From positions 1 to 50,543 of the forward strand of contig CBCOYO010000005.1 of assembly GCA_965114465.1 (NCBI GenBank): a stretch of DNA of 50,543 nucleotides. Direction: 5' to 3'. The notes beneath the pieces are model-generated. The model worked only from the letters and a program-made list of their open reading frames with translations, ran no database searches and had not been told where the DNA came from. Below, piece by piece: positions 24,317 to 35,700 of the stretch; position 1 is the stretch's first letter; each line of letters starts with the position of its first letter. A program made the position numbers and the translations under genes. Source of the DNA: COE1 sp965114465 (lineage in GTDB: Bacteria > Bacillota > Clostridia > Lachnospirales > Lachnospiraceae).

Positions 24317-27300
24317 ATGAACGATGCACAATACACTGAGTTATGGTATTCATTAAGTGAAAAAAGTAGGTGCATTGAAAGTGGAATGGATGCTCTGACA
24401 CGAAAAAGAACGGGAAGTTATTATACGGATTTGAAACTTACGGATGTCATGATGAGTGAGTTGGTTGAACATCTTAAGATTAAAAATTCGGCAAAGAAAA
24501 TATATGAATATCGTTTTTTGGAACCTTGTGTTGGTGTAGGAAATTTTGTTTTTTCGTATATTAAGGCGGTTAGCGCTACTGGAATTAATAAAGACAATGC
24601 CCGAGTTATGCTTGATAATATTTATGTTGCAGATATAAATTTAGATGCTCTTAATGGATATAAAGAGTCTTTAAAGAAAATGGCGGCATTGTTATGGAAC
24701 ATAGAATTATCGGATGAATACTTTGAACGACATATGGGAACTGGCTTGTTGATTGATGTAACGGCAGCAGAATTAAACTATATCAGTATCAATGAGTTTT
24801 TTTCGCCAGAGATTGTTGGAAGAGGATTTGATATTGTTGTTACAAATCCACCTTATAAAAATCTTAAAGCCGAACGCGGACATTATAGAAGTGATGATGA
24901 ATATGATAGGGATAAAGATAAGTATTCAGCGATTTCAAAAATAGTATTGGAGCGTTTTAGATATTCTACAGATGGAGTTTTAAATTTATATAAATTGTTT
25001 GTGGAAGAAATTATTGATCGTTACGCAAATGAAACAGCATTAGTTAGCCTGCTTATTCCAACATCAATAATGTCTGATAAGACGTGTATGAAGTTGAGAA
25101 CACATATGCTTAAGGATAACAAATTGATTTCGGTGAAAGTAATCGGAGAAGACAGCAGTTATATAGATGCACAACAGGCATTGAGTGCAATCCTTTTACA
25201 AAAAGGCAGTAAAACAGATAAAGTAGCTGTTATCAAAGATTATTGCAATAACCCAGAAGATATTGCGGAAGTTGCAGTGAAAGATATTTTGAACGAAAAC
25301 ACTGGAAATGCGATTGTTGCTGTTTCTTCAAAGGAATATCAAGTTCTGAGAGCGTTAAGGCAGTTTCCGGTTGTTAAGGAACTTCCCTTTGTGGTCAATT
25401 TAAGAGGAGAACTGGATTTAACAGCAAATAAACATAGTATCGTTAATACCAATACAGGTTATTTGTTGATAAGGGGAAGAAATATTAATTATTACAGTTT
25501 GCTTACTGCGTCGGAAAGTGAATTTATAACAGATGAATTTGTTAATATAACAAAAAAGAGATGTTACATTGAACAAGAAAGAATTGTATGTCAGCAAATT
25601 GCGAATATGAATAAGGAAAGACGCGTAACTTTTGCTTTGTGTCCCAAGAATTATGTATTGGGAAATTCGTGCAATTTTATATCCGTGAGAGAAAATCCAT
25701 ATGGAATTGATATATACACTCTACTAGGTTTGTTCAACACCAAGATAATAAATTGGTTGTTTAAATTAACCAGCAGCAATAATCATATCAATAATTATGA
25801 AATTGACTGTTTCCCGATTCCGGTAAAAGCACCAGAACTAAAGAAAATATCATTACTTGCAAAAGCATTCTTGGATGAGCACAATGATGCAATCCTTGAG
25901 GAAATAGAGCAATTAGCATATCAAGCGTATGGAATTTCCATATCCAAAGGAGAACAGGAAATGGGTAGGAATAAATATGTTAGCGATTATACTGATGCGA
26001 TAAAGCATATTATTCCACAAATTACAAGTGACGAAGCAAATCGCATCCTTAACAGTCATCTGAAAATAGACAGTTTTCTTGATGGTCTTAGTAAATTTGA
26101 TATCAATGTTGCGAAGGGAATAACTGCAAAATATATGGCACTTTTTCAAGGATTATTATTGAACCATACCACTTTTAAACTAAGTGATTTAGATGTAGAA
26201 ATGATAAAGGCAGTGCCACCTGGAGGCAGTTGGAAAGACATACCGATGGAAACAGTGGAAAAATCAAAGAGGTTGAAGCGAATAACACAAACAGGTGGTC
26301 GAACAACTTTGTATGGTCGAATTGACTATAACAAACCAAGTTATACGATAACAACTTACTTTAATAGACCAGGAAATGGAACTTATGTGCATCCTGTTCA
26401 TGAAAGAGTATTAACGGTAAGAGAGGCTGCAAGATTTCAAGCGTTCAAGGATGATTATTACTTCTTTGGTAATAAAACACAACATTTAAAACAGGTGGGC
26501 AACGCAGTGCCTACGCTATTGGCATATCAGATAGCACGTGAGATAAAGAAGAAAACGGGTTGTTTTAAGTCTATTGATTTATTTTGCGGTGCGGGTGGTA
26601 TGACAGAAGGATTTAAGATGGCAGGCATTCAGTCATTGTTAAGCAACGATATTGAAGAAAGTGCTTGTATTACTTTAAAGATAAATAATCCTCAAATCGA
26701 AGTGTTGTGCGGAGATATAACCAAAGAAGAAACGAAAAATGCCATTGAAAAGGCTGCACTGGACGGAGGCGCAGAGATTATATGCGGAGGACCTCCTTGT
26801 CAAGGATTTTCAATGGCAGGTTTTCGATCAGAGGATGACCCAAGAAATCAATTGTTCCGAGAGTTTGTCGATATAGTTAAGAGAGTAAGTCCTAAAGTTA
26901 TTGTATTTGAAAATGTTGAAGGGTTGTTGAGTTACCAAGGTGGAAAAACATACCGTGAAGTACACACACTCTTTACTGAACTCGGTTACAATACAGAAGG
27001 CAGGATTTTGATGGCAAGTGATTATGCCGTTCCTCAAAAAAGAAAAAGGGTTATTATTATATGTACTCGAAACGATATGGATATTTCTCCTAGAGAATTG
27101 TTCCCAACACCAATAACAGTTGATGAATCATGCCAAGTTACTGCAAGGGAAACGATAGCGGATTTGGAAAACGTTCCTTGTGGTGATACCGCAAAATATG
27201 TTGATTCTGATGAATCGGATATCCTTGAGTTTTTCAAGGGCAAAATAACATATGAAGAATATATAAATCTAAAAACTCCAGATGAACGGGTGGAGAAAAA

Positions 27301-27346
27301 AGTTGAAGAACCATATAAGCAGTTAAGTTTGGTAGACTTGCTGTAA
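24317..27346 (+). CDS. Fused N6-adenine / circularly permuted C5-cytosine DNA methyltransferase (Alw26I/Eco31I/Esp3I type)
   Basis: This is a 1009-residue modification enzyme. The N-terminal half is an N6-adenine methyltransferase: EPCVGVGNF (from residue 69) binds AdoMet and NPPY (177-180) is catalytic. From about 630 a C5-cytosine methyltransferase follows in permuted order: motif IX (TVREAARFQAF, from 700), motif X (QVGNAVP, 726), then motif I (DLFCGAGG, 754), motif IV with catalytic C828 in PPCQGFS, motif VI ENV (865-867) and motif VIII QKRKR (907-911). One chain could thus methylate A on one strand and C on the other of an asymmetric site. Fused permuted members are known in the Alw26I/Eco31I/Esp3I family. 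GGGAG lies before the ATG. It converges on its endonuclease. Confidence 0.92.
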   Translation: MNDAQYTELWYSLSEKSRCIESGMDALTRKRTGSYYTDLKLTDVMMSELVEHLKIKNSAKKIYEYRFLEPCVGVGNFVFSYIKAVSATGINKDNARVMLDNIYVADINLDALNGYKESLKKMAALLWNIELSDEYFERHMGTGLLIDVTAAELNYISINEFFSPEIVGRGFDIVVTNPPYKNLKAERGHYRSDDEYDRDKDKYSAISKIVLERFRYSTDGVLNLYKLFVEEIIDRYANETALVSLLIPTSIMSDKTCMKLRTHMLKDNKLISVKVIGEDSSYIDAQQALSAILLQKGSKTDKVAVIKDYCNNPEDIAEVAVKDILNENTGNAIVAVSSKEYQVLRALRQFPVVKELPFVVNLRGELDLTANKHSIVNTNTGYLLIRGRNINYYSLLTASESEFITDEFVNITKKRCYIEQERIVCQQIANMNKERRVTFALCPKNYVLGNSCNFISVRENPYGIDIYTLLGLFNTKIINWLFKLTSSNNHINNYEIDCFPIPVKAPELKKISLLAKAFLDEHNDAILEEIEQLAYQAYGISISKGEQEMGRNKYVSDYTDAIKHIIPQITSDEANRILNSHLKIDSFLDGLSKFDINVAKGITAKYMALFQGLLLNHTTFKLSDLDVEMIKAVPPGGSWKDIPMETVEKSKRLKRITQTGGRTTLYGRIDYNKPSYTITTYFNRPGNGTYVHPVHERVLTVREAARFQAFKDDYYFFGNKTQHLKQVGNAVPTLLAYQIAREIKKKTGCFKSIDLFCGAGGMTEGFKMAGIQSLLSNDIEESACITLKINNPQIEVLCGDITKEETKNAIEKAALDGGAEIICGGPPCQGFSMAGFRSEDDPRNQLFREFVDIVKRVSPKVIVFENVEGLLSYQGGKTYREVHTLFTELGYNTEGRILMASDYAVPQKRKRVIIICTRNDMDISPRELFPTPITVDESCQVTARETIADLENVPCGDTAKYVDSDESDILEFFKGKITYEEYINLKTPDERVEKKVEEPYKQLSLVDLL

Positions 27347-27403
27347 AAAAGAGAGGATGGGGCTGTCGAAAAATTACATTTCTTGACAGCTTCATCCTCT
27401 TTA
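27345..27403. terminator. Bidirectional terminator between methylase and endonuclease
   Basis: A long stem (AGAGGATG, GGCTGTC against GACAGC, CATCCTCT) is flanked by an A-run on the left and TTT on the right. It therefore works for both converging genes. Confidence 0.8.
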
Positions 27404-27407
27404 AGTT

Positions 27408-28817
27408 TTACAATGAACAGATTATTCTTTTCTCTATTGTTTCAACAAGGCTAATTACAAGTTGCTTGTTTTTAACCAAAGAAACACCTGATTCAATGCT
27501 GGAACAGATAGATTTAAGGTTTGCAATTTCAATTGAATTGAGTTCGTGTCTATTGTTGCGATTGTCTTTTTCGTTATAATCGTAAACGGCTTCGATAGCA
27601 ATTCTTTTGTATCTGTCTGTTTCGTATTGATTGCGGTCGGTATAATGCCTGTCTGTTTTGTCGATAATTTCGCCTTTGGCGTTAAACTTGTATGAATATT
27701 TGAAATAATCATAATTTGCCTCTAAAAAGGCAGAAACAAGAAAATCTTCTCCATTGTTAGGACAGGTTTCGAGTATGGTTAACAGAATAAACATAAAGTT
27801 AGCCATATTCTGTTTTAACGCGTTGCGGTAAATGGTAGGTACTTTTTCAGGATTAGTAGAGTAGTTTGCTTTTATATATTCCCAGATCAGTTTTGAGTAC
27901 CATGACATAGGATATATGCCAGTTCTTTGTTCTGTTTCAATGATGATTTCAATATCTGCGATTTGTAAGCGGTCTCGTTTTGAAGAGTTATATCCACTAG
28001 GCATTGGTTGCAGATAGCGTGGGTCATGGACAAAGCCTAAAGAAATTGGACCAATGTGGTCGGCTGATGTGCCATCAAAGAAGCTGCTGCCCATAAATTG
28101 ATTAGCTGCGTGGATATTCCCATCACTCCAGTATTCGTAGGCACGTCTGTCTTTGGTATAGGATTTAAGGTTTGCTTTTGAACGTCCTTTATCCTGTGTG
28201 GCTCTACAACAACGGTTATATGTATGGAAACCATCATATCGATCAGGGAAATTCGACATCGCTCCCGGCCCTAGGCATTTTTTATCACCTTTACGGCAAG
28301 CATATTCTAATGCATTTATAATTTCATCTTTTTCAGAAACGCGTGCATCTAAATCTAAGTCCCCCTTGGTAATCAAGAAAGCTGCGATATCATTCTTGCG
28401 GACACCACGGTTAATGAGTTCGTCCCAGATATCACTGATGTGGTCACAGTCAGAAAAATCTGTATCAAACTTCTTGTTTAAGGATTTGAGGAAAGTTGCG
28501 TTTGGGTAGTGATAATAAAGGGACATTTCTTTGCCACAAATTTGGCATACTTTCCATTTGGTTGGATGGATTTCAAGCATAACATCGGCATACATACCAG
28601 GGTATGTTTCGCGTCTTACTATAAGACCTAGTTCCTGTGCCTTATTAATGCACCAATTAATTCTTTGCTGTCCAATTTCTGATTTTGCAGTGGCTATCCA
28701 AGCATAAGAGCCATCTGACTTTTTTTGGATAGATAATCCTTTATAGTTTGGATTATTGACAATTTTTTCCATATACTTTAAAAATCTTTGATGCCATTGT
28801 TTTTCTTTTTGAACCAT
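27408..28817 (-). CDS. HNH type II restriction endonuclease, Alw26I/Eco31I/Esp3I family
   Basis: This 469-residue enzyme is predicted to cut DNA outside an asymmetric site (type IIS). A zinc-finger-like CQIC (91-94) and Cys at 203-204 precede the HNH core: D253-H254 (TSADHIGPIS), N277 and K280 (SGYNSSKRD). In Eco31I the active site is an Asp-His pair followed about 23 residues later by Asn, a close match in order and spacing. The N-terminal part (residues 1-90, KGLSIQKKSDGSYAWIATAKS) should contribute to DNA recognition. AGGAGG precedes the ATG. It converges with the fused methylase, completing the system. Specificity cannot be read from sequence; family members recognise GTCTC-containing sites. 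Confidence 0.88.
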   Translation of the reverse strand: MVQKEKQWHQRFLKYMEKIVNNPNYKGLSIQKKSDGSYAWIATAKSEIGQQRINWCINKAQELGLIVRRETYPGMYADVMLEIHPTKWKVCQICGKEMSLYYHYPNATFLKSLNKKFDTDFSDCDHISDIWDELINRGVRKNDIAAFLITKGDLDLDARVSEKDEIINALEYACRKGDKKCLGPGAMSNFPDRYDGFHTYNRCCRATQDKGRSKANLKSYTKDRRAYEYWSDGNIHAANQFMGSSFFDGTSADHIGPISLGFVHDPRYLQPMPSGYNSSKRDRLQIADIEIIIETEQRTGIYPMSWYSKLIWEYIKANYSTNPEKVPTIYRNALKQNMANFMFILLTILETCPNNGEDFLVSAFLEANYDYFKYSYKFNAKGEIIDKTDRHYTDRNQYETDRYKRIAIEAVYDYNEKDNRNNRHELNSIEIANLKSICSSIESGVSLVKNKQLVISLVETIEKRIICSL

Positions 28818-28949
28818 GAAAAAACCTCCTATGTTTAAAAAATCTTTTTGGGTGGAAAGGTCAAACTTTAGTTGTTCTATTATTCTCTGATAATTATAAC
28901 ATAATTTGGAAGATATGGATACGTATCAGTTCAATGGGTTATCTGAACT

Positions 28950-29015
28950 GTTACTGCAATTCACATCGAATGTTCGTAAATTGGTGCAAAATTTGGCGTT
29001 GGTGTGAATTGTAAC
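28950..29015. repeat. Short copy of the GTTAC palindrome family
   Basis: This 66-bp element starts GTTACTGCAATTCACATCGAA and ends GGCGTTGGTGTGAATTGTAAC. It aligns with the right half of 9187-9329, differing at few positions. Confidence 0.72.
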
Positions 29016-29712
29016 GGAACTGCGGTTACCGTTCAGTCAGGATTTAGCATTTACTGCTAAGGAATTGTCCCAAAATAACTTACCATATTTTTCACCATTC
29101 CTTTCCAGTCACAAACAAGATCTGAAAGACACTTTCATACTTCACAGTGCGAATTATCTTTCACTCTTCTTGTCTTTTTCTCCGCTATCAAATTGCTCAA
29201 GCGATTACTAAAAAATCAGTTATATAGCCCATTATGCGCCCGATTTTTTAGCAGCGCTATCAAAGGAAAATCTTGCGGACTATCCGTGACAATAAAAGCC
29301 AAATACGGCAGCGGATTTATAGGCGAAATAATAAAAAAGGTGCATCGCTTATTAAACGATACAAGTGTCCGGCGTGCAAGTAGAAAACCCCATGAATAGC
29401 GAAGAAGGACGATTCTCTACTTGATTGTGCCAAGTTGTGTAAGGGAGATATTTTCGTGGAAAATTTGATTAAAAGATTAAAAATAACTAAAATTACTTAA
29501 TAAATGTGCTAAATATATGAAAAAATTAGAAAAAGATTAGCTAAAAAATCAATTTTCAGCAAATGAAATAAATGTTATATTTTAAGAACATACACAATAT
29601 TGTGCTTTTGTGCACCTTCTGCAAAATTTTGATAATAAATTTATGTAAAATGACGGCGGCACAGTAAGGTGTATCGGTAGGATATTGGTGGATTTCAGAA
29701 AGGAGAGAAAAG
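29016..29712. other. Long leader region of the mannanase gene, with inverted repeat
   Basis: This is about 700 bases without a supported gene. CTAAAAAATC (29208-29217) and GATTTTTTAG (29242-29251) are a perfect 10-bp inverted repeat. A short open frame over it (about 68 codons) lacks family features. The second boundary repeat lies at 29550-29589. TTGTGC-N17-GATAAT at 29608-29636 is a possible promoter for the mannanase gene. Confidence 0.4.
29550..29589. repeat. Boundary repeat copy 2
   Basis: This is a direct repeat of 24023-24061 (TTCAGCAAATGAAAT and AATGTTATA shared) without the inverted partner. Together the two copies bracket the restriction-modification system and its IS605 left-end remnant. 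Confidence 0.5.
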
Positions 29713-32700
29713 ATGGCGCTGGGAAGATTTAAGAGGACAATTAAGAGAAGCCTGTCCATAGTGATGGCAGCAGCATTAATCGCAACTTCCATTCCTCAGC
29801 TTTCGGCTTCAGCTACAGCGCAGGAGCTTGGCAACGCCAATCCGGAATTTGAGGAGCAGGTTTTGGAAAATTCTGAGGGGGAAACAGATTCAGAAAAATC
29901 AGAACCAGAAGAATCGGAACAGGAATCCGATAAAGAAACCAATTCGGAACAACCAACAGAAGAAACATCCAAAGAAAAAGAATCAGATGAAAGTACTACT
30001 ACAGCAAAAGAAGAAACATCTAAAGAGAGAGAATCAGAAGAATGTACTACAACAAAAGATAGTACGAAGGAGGAGAATAAAAGCGATAAGGAAACAGAAT
30101 CAGAAAGTGATACTGTGAAAGAAACATCCGAAGAGAATCGTGAGAACGAGGAAACTAAGGAAGATACAACCAAAACAGTGGAATCTGATGAAGATACAAC
30201 GGATGTGGATGAATATGAAAAGGACAAGAAGGGGGATAAAGTTACTGATAATAAAGAGGAGAATAAAGAGCGAATAGAAGAAAATAAAGGCGGTAAGGCA
30301 CTTCGATTCCAGATGAAAGAGGTTAAAGAGGTAAGCAAATGGGAGGATATGATACAGGAAGATATCAATGCTCCTGAAAATTTAACATTTAGTGAAAACC
30401 TAAAAAGTGATTATCAGGTTAGTTTTGATTTGTATTTACCTAAAGAGGCATCTTTTTCAGGCAATTATTATGTAAAAGCGGTTACAAAACTGGGAGATAG
30501 CTGGAAATGGATAGATGGCGCTGGTGAAAGTTTTACAAGAGATAATTTTGAATCTTGTGACGAAAATGATAAACTGGTAAGGTATACTTTCAAAGGTGCA
30601 ATTGGAGAAGGCGCAGTAGAATATGATATTTTAAAGGCTATTGTCGTTTCCGTCGGCAGTTCAGATTGTACTTACAATGGAGTAATGTTCGTTGACAACG
30701 TAAAACTTTTAGATGAAAATGATGCAATTTTAATGCTAGAGGACTTTTCAAACTATGAAGGTGCAGTAGATCTTGGTAGTATGGAAGGTATTTCTGAAGG
30801 CGGTGACCAAGAAGAATCGGACGGTATCGTTATTTATAAAGAAGATTTCAATTCTTGGACATCTTTGGAAAAAATGGAAGTTCCGGGAAGCAATGAAGTA
30901 GAACCATCTTTGGAAACGATTGCAGAAGGCAATCAAGCAATCGCATACTCTATTGATCTTTCAACTTCATCAAAGTGGGCAGATATTTTTAAAGCAAGTT
31001 TGAAACTGCCTGAAAGCTATGATAAAGAAGTTACAGATAAATTAAATATGACTTTTGATGTTTATATTCCTACAGATAGTATACAAAGTGATTTTGGAAC
31101 TATGCAAGCACAAGCGGCGTTAAAAGTAGGAAATAACTGGACATGGATTACACAAAAATCATGGCCGACGCTTCAGGCAGACGATCTTATTGAGGATGAA
31201 AAGGTATCTGGATACAAAAAATATACTTTTTCTATTGATATGAATGACTTTGAAACATGGGATAATGAAACACAGGGAAAGATTCCTTGGGATTTTGCGA
31301 ATATAACGCCAATCCAGACTGTTATTCCGTGTTTGGGAGGAGAGAATTTTAAATATACTGGAAACATATATTTGGATAATGTGTGTGTAACGGCGTATAA
31401 CAAGACAGAAGATGTGCCGATAGCCAAGGACGACGTAGTTTTAGATCTAGACGCATCAGCATGGGAAGTGATAGAGGGTTATCAATATTCAGGAAATAGC
31501 ACAATAGAGAATCAAACCATAGATAACAAAAAAATGCTTACAGCAGCCGTAGACTACAGTGCAAACACTACCTACGACTGGAGCGAAGCAAAATTCAAAT
31601 ACACACATCCAGAAACCGTAATATTTGAAGGTAGTTATAATGCTTTTACAGCAGATATATATTATAAGCCAGCAAATAAAAAACAGGGTAATCTTGCTGT
31701 AAAGATATCCAGCGGCTGCCTTCAAAATGAGAAAGGCATAGATGCGGAACTTCCCAAAGGCGAAGCAGTAACAGGAATCCCAGAACTAGAGGGATATTAT
31801 AAATCGCAATTGGAGTTAGTCATCGAAACAAAGAAAAGTGCCTCCTTTTCCGGCTTAGAGCTCGGAATGGTTGGCAAAAATACAGATTTTCAAGGCGATA
31901 TCTATTTCGACAATATGAAATTCACAAATATCGAAGTCGAAGATATCTACGTAGATGCAACCGTAGAAGCCAAAAAAGGCGATGGCGTTACTGTATCAGC
32001 CGATGGAAAAAGCATTACAACAGCAAGCGGTCAGTCCGTTTCCATTGCCAGTGAAGTTTCGCTGGTAGATCCGAATGCAAATGAAGCAACCAAAAACTTA
32101 TATGCATACTTAAAAGCCATTGGCGAATCGGACAGCGTTATCTTTGGGCATCAGAATGATACACACCACAAAGCAGGAAGCAATGCTGACGGGTTTTCAA
32201 ACTCTGATACAAAGGATGTAACCGGAAGTATTGCAGGTGTTATCGGCATTGATGTACTGTCACTAACAGGCGATGAGGCTTCCGAATGGAATACGCCAGA
32301 AGCGGATCGAATCCAAAAAGTTGCAGAAATTACCAAAGAAGCGGCAGCAGAGGGGGCGCTGATTACACTTTCTGCGCATATGCCGAACTTTGATGTGATT
32401 GATCAAAGAGTGAAGGCATTTGAAAAAAATGGCAAAACAGGCAATAAAAGTGATACGCTTGGCTATTGGGAAGTAGATGGGAAAAAACAATATAACTTCT
32501 CAGGATATACACCGGGTACCTTATCAGGTAACGTTGTTGCAAGAATTATGCCGGGGCAGGATTTGAATTATCTTTTTACAGATTATCTTGATTTAATCGT
32601 AGATTATGCGAAAGCTGTAGAAGGTGATGGAATTACGATATTGTTCCGTCCATTCCATGAGAATACAGGCGGTTGGTTCTGGTGGGGTGCGGCATCGTGC

Positions 32701-35700
32701 GACCAAGAAGCGTATATTAATCTGTTTCGTTATACCGTGGATTATATAAAAGAAAAAGACGTACACAATATCCTTTATGTATATGGGCCGGGCAGCGAAG
32801 CCAATAATGCCGCAGAATATGCACAGCGCTATCCGGGTGATGCCTATGTAGATATGATTGGATATGACTTGTATCATTCGAGTCCAACAAAGGATAATGA
32901 AGCGAAGTATCTTGCGGATATCAGCAGACAAAACAGTATTTTAAAAGAATTTGCTACCAAACATCAGAAACTGTATGCGATTACAGAAACGGGTGTAGCA
33001 AACGGCAAAACAGCATTATTTCCTTCTGGAAATGAAGTAAAAGATTGGTATATGCAGTTACTCAATCAAATTAGCGAGGAGGGCGTCTGCTATTTCTTAA
33101 CATGGGCAAACTTTGATGATACGACTTTTTATTTGCCATTTGTAACAAAGAAAAATACGGATGGCACACTGCACGGACATGAAACGCTGGATGATTTTAT
33201 CACTTTTTATAATGATAACAGAAGTATCTTTGCAACGGATATGAATGGCGGGCATAAGCAGATAAAAGGCGTTACCAATACCAATAAAGGCGACAGCATA
33301 TCCGGTTATTTTACAACACCGTTGTCAGGCGACAGAATTTTAAAGAAGGAACAGGGAACTGGCACGAAGATTGCTGTGAAATTAACAGGCGTGAAAAATG
33401 ATGCTTCCAATGTAAAGTTTGTATTTAGTTCTGATTTTGGCAAAGAAACGATTACAGCTTCTTATGTTGAAAAGACAGCGCTTTGGGAAGCAACGTTGGA
33501 AGACAGCGTATTGGAAAAACTCGGTGAAAGTATTGGAAAAATTACTTTGGTTGTAGGAGAATCAGAAATTGCTGCAATCACGGCAATCTTTAATCTTGCT
33601 GAAGCAGAGCAGGACGATATGGCGCCAGATGATTTTGAAAGCTATGGCGGCAGCAAGGAATTGCTTAACCGTGCGTGGGCAACCAATAAAGACACAGGCA
33701 GTGAGATTGCTTTTCTTTTAACAAAAGATAAGGATAAAGTGTTTGGCGGAAACTATGCATTGCAGATCGATGTGACCTTGCAAAATGATAATGCATGGGC
33801 AGGTGCAACAAAGAAATTTGCGGCAGATTGGAGCAATGGCAATGCACTGGAATTTTATACAATACCAGAGAAGTATGGACAGAAAGTAGTTGTACAGGTA
33901 ACAAGTGATGGCGTAATTTATGAAGCATATTTACAGGAATTTGAAGTATATACAAATTATGCCGAAACAGATACACCAGTGAAAGTGAGTATTCCATTTA
34001 GCTGCTTTAAGGATAGGGATAATAAGGGCGTGGCATTTAACCCAAAAAAGATTGAGAGTATTGGGCTATGGTGCAATGCAATTGCAAAAGACGGTGTAAC
34101 ATTCCCATTAGAAACAACACTTTACTATGATGAATTTAAGGTTGTGAAAACGGATAAAACAGAAGTTTTGATCGAGGAGGCGGTAATACCGGATAATCCA
34201 GACAATCCGGATAACCCAGACGATCCGGACAATCCAGATAACCCAGACAATCCAGATAATCCAGATACTCCGTCTGTTAGTGCAGGCATGATCTATAGTA
34301 ACAACTTTGATCAAGAAACAGATATCAATAATGTCTTAGATAGCGCAGAAAAATCAGGTGCAACCCTTGCAGAACTTGCTCCCAACAATAAAGCAATTCT
34401 GTATAAGGTAGATTTAACAGGGACAACAAAGTGGACAGATATTTTCCAAGCGCAATTTAACCTAAAAGAACCCTACACCCAAGAAATCACAGACAAAGCC
34501 GTTATGAGTTTTGATGTGTATTTTCCGGCAGAAAGTATTAATGAAACGTTTGCTACATTAAAAGCGCAGGCAGTATTTAAGACAGGCTCTACTTGGAACT
34601 GGACGGCACAGCAGTCATGGCCTGCCTATACAGCGGAGCAGTTAGAAGATGATGCGGACGTACCCGGATTTAAGAAATTACATATTGAAATAGATATGAA
34701 TAATTTTAAGATATCGGGCGAAGATGGAGAGATAGCAGCAACGATTGCTGATATTACGCCGATTATGGCAGTAGTTCCATGTCTTGCAGGGGATACAAGT
34801 GGCTACAAAGGCGATATATACCTTGACAATGTAAAGGTAGAGGCATTTAACCGATCGGGTGATGCGCCGGAACTTCCGCCAATCAATGAAAACGGAATGT
34901 TTTTAAGCACGGAAGCCGCTACGTGGTCAGTGACAGATGGCTGGGACTATTCCGGAGAGAGCAAAGTTGGGAATATAACAATCCAAGAAGAAAAGCTGTT
35001 AGTAACAACAGTGGATTACAGCAAAGACGCTGACAAAGGATGGAGTGAAGCGAAATTTAACTATATGCATCCTAAGACTATCAACCCTGTAAGCGGATAT
35101 AACGCATTTCAAGCAGATGTTTATTACAAGCCCGCAGATATGACACAGGGAGGATTTGGAATAAAAATCTTCTGTGAAAGTTTAGGGATTGACAAGGATG
35201 CGGCATTGCCAGAAGGTACAGCCGTAGAGAATATCGCAGGGTTAGAGGGATACTATAAATCGACGTTTACATTGGATTTTGATACGGTAAACGACGCCTC
35301 TTTCTCTGGATTAACATTAGGATTAGTTGGCAAGAATACAAACTTTAAAGGCGATATTTACTTTGGAAATATGCGTTTTACAAAAGGGGAAACGGTTGAT
35401 ATTTACAAGGAAACAACACAAAAGATTCAGAAAGGTGCTGGTATTACCGTAGCGGAAGATGGCAGAACAATTACAACAGCAAGTGGTAAAACGGTTTCGG
35501 TAGCAAGTGAAATTGCGCTGGTGGATGCCAATGCAAATGAAGCAACACAGAAATTGTATGCATACTTAAAAGCGATTGGAGAATCGGACAGCGTGATTTT
35601 TGGACATCAAAATGACACGCATCACAAGGCAGGAAGTACAGGAGAGGGCTTTACCAACTCCGATACAAAGGATATTACAGGCAGTATTGCAGGTGTTGTC

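Noticed and set aside
29193..29399. A 68-codon frame upstream of the mannanase gene
   Set aside because: It spans a 10-bp inverted repeat, lacks a ribosome site and matches no family.
29796..30368. A 190-codon antisense frame rich in Ser and Val
   Set aside because: It is the complement of the Glu/Ser/Thr-rich spacer of the mannanase, with no start signal and low complexity.
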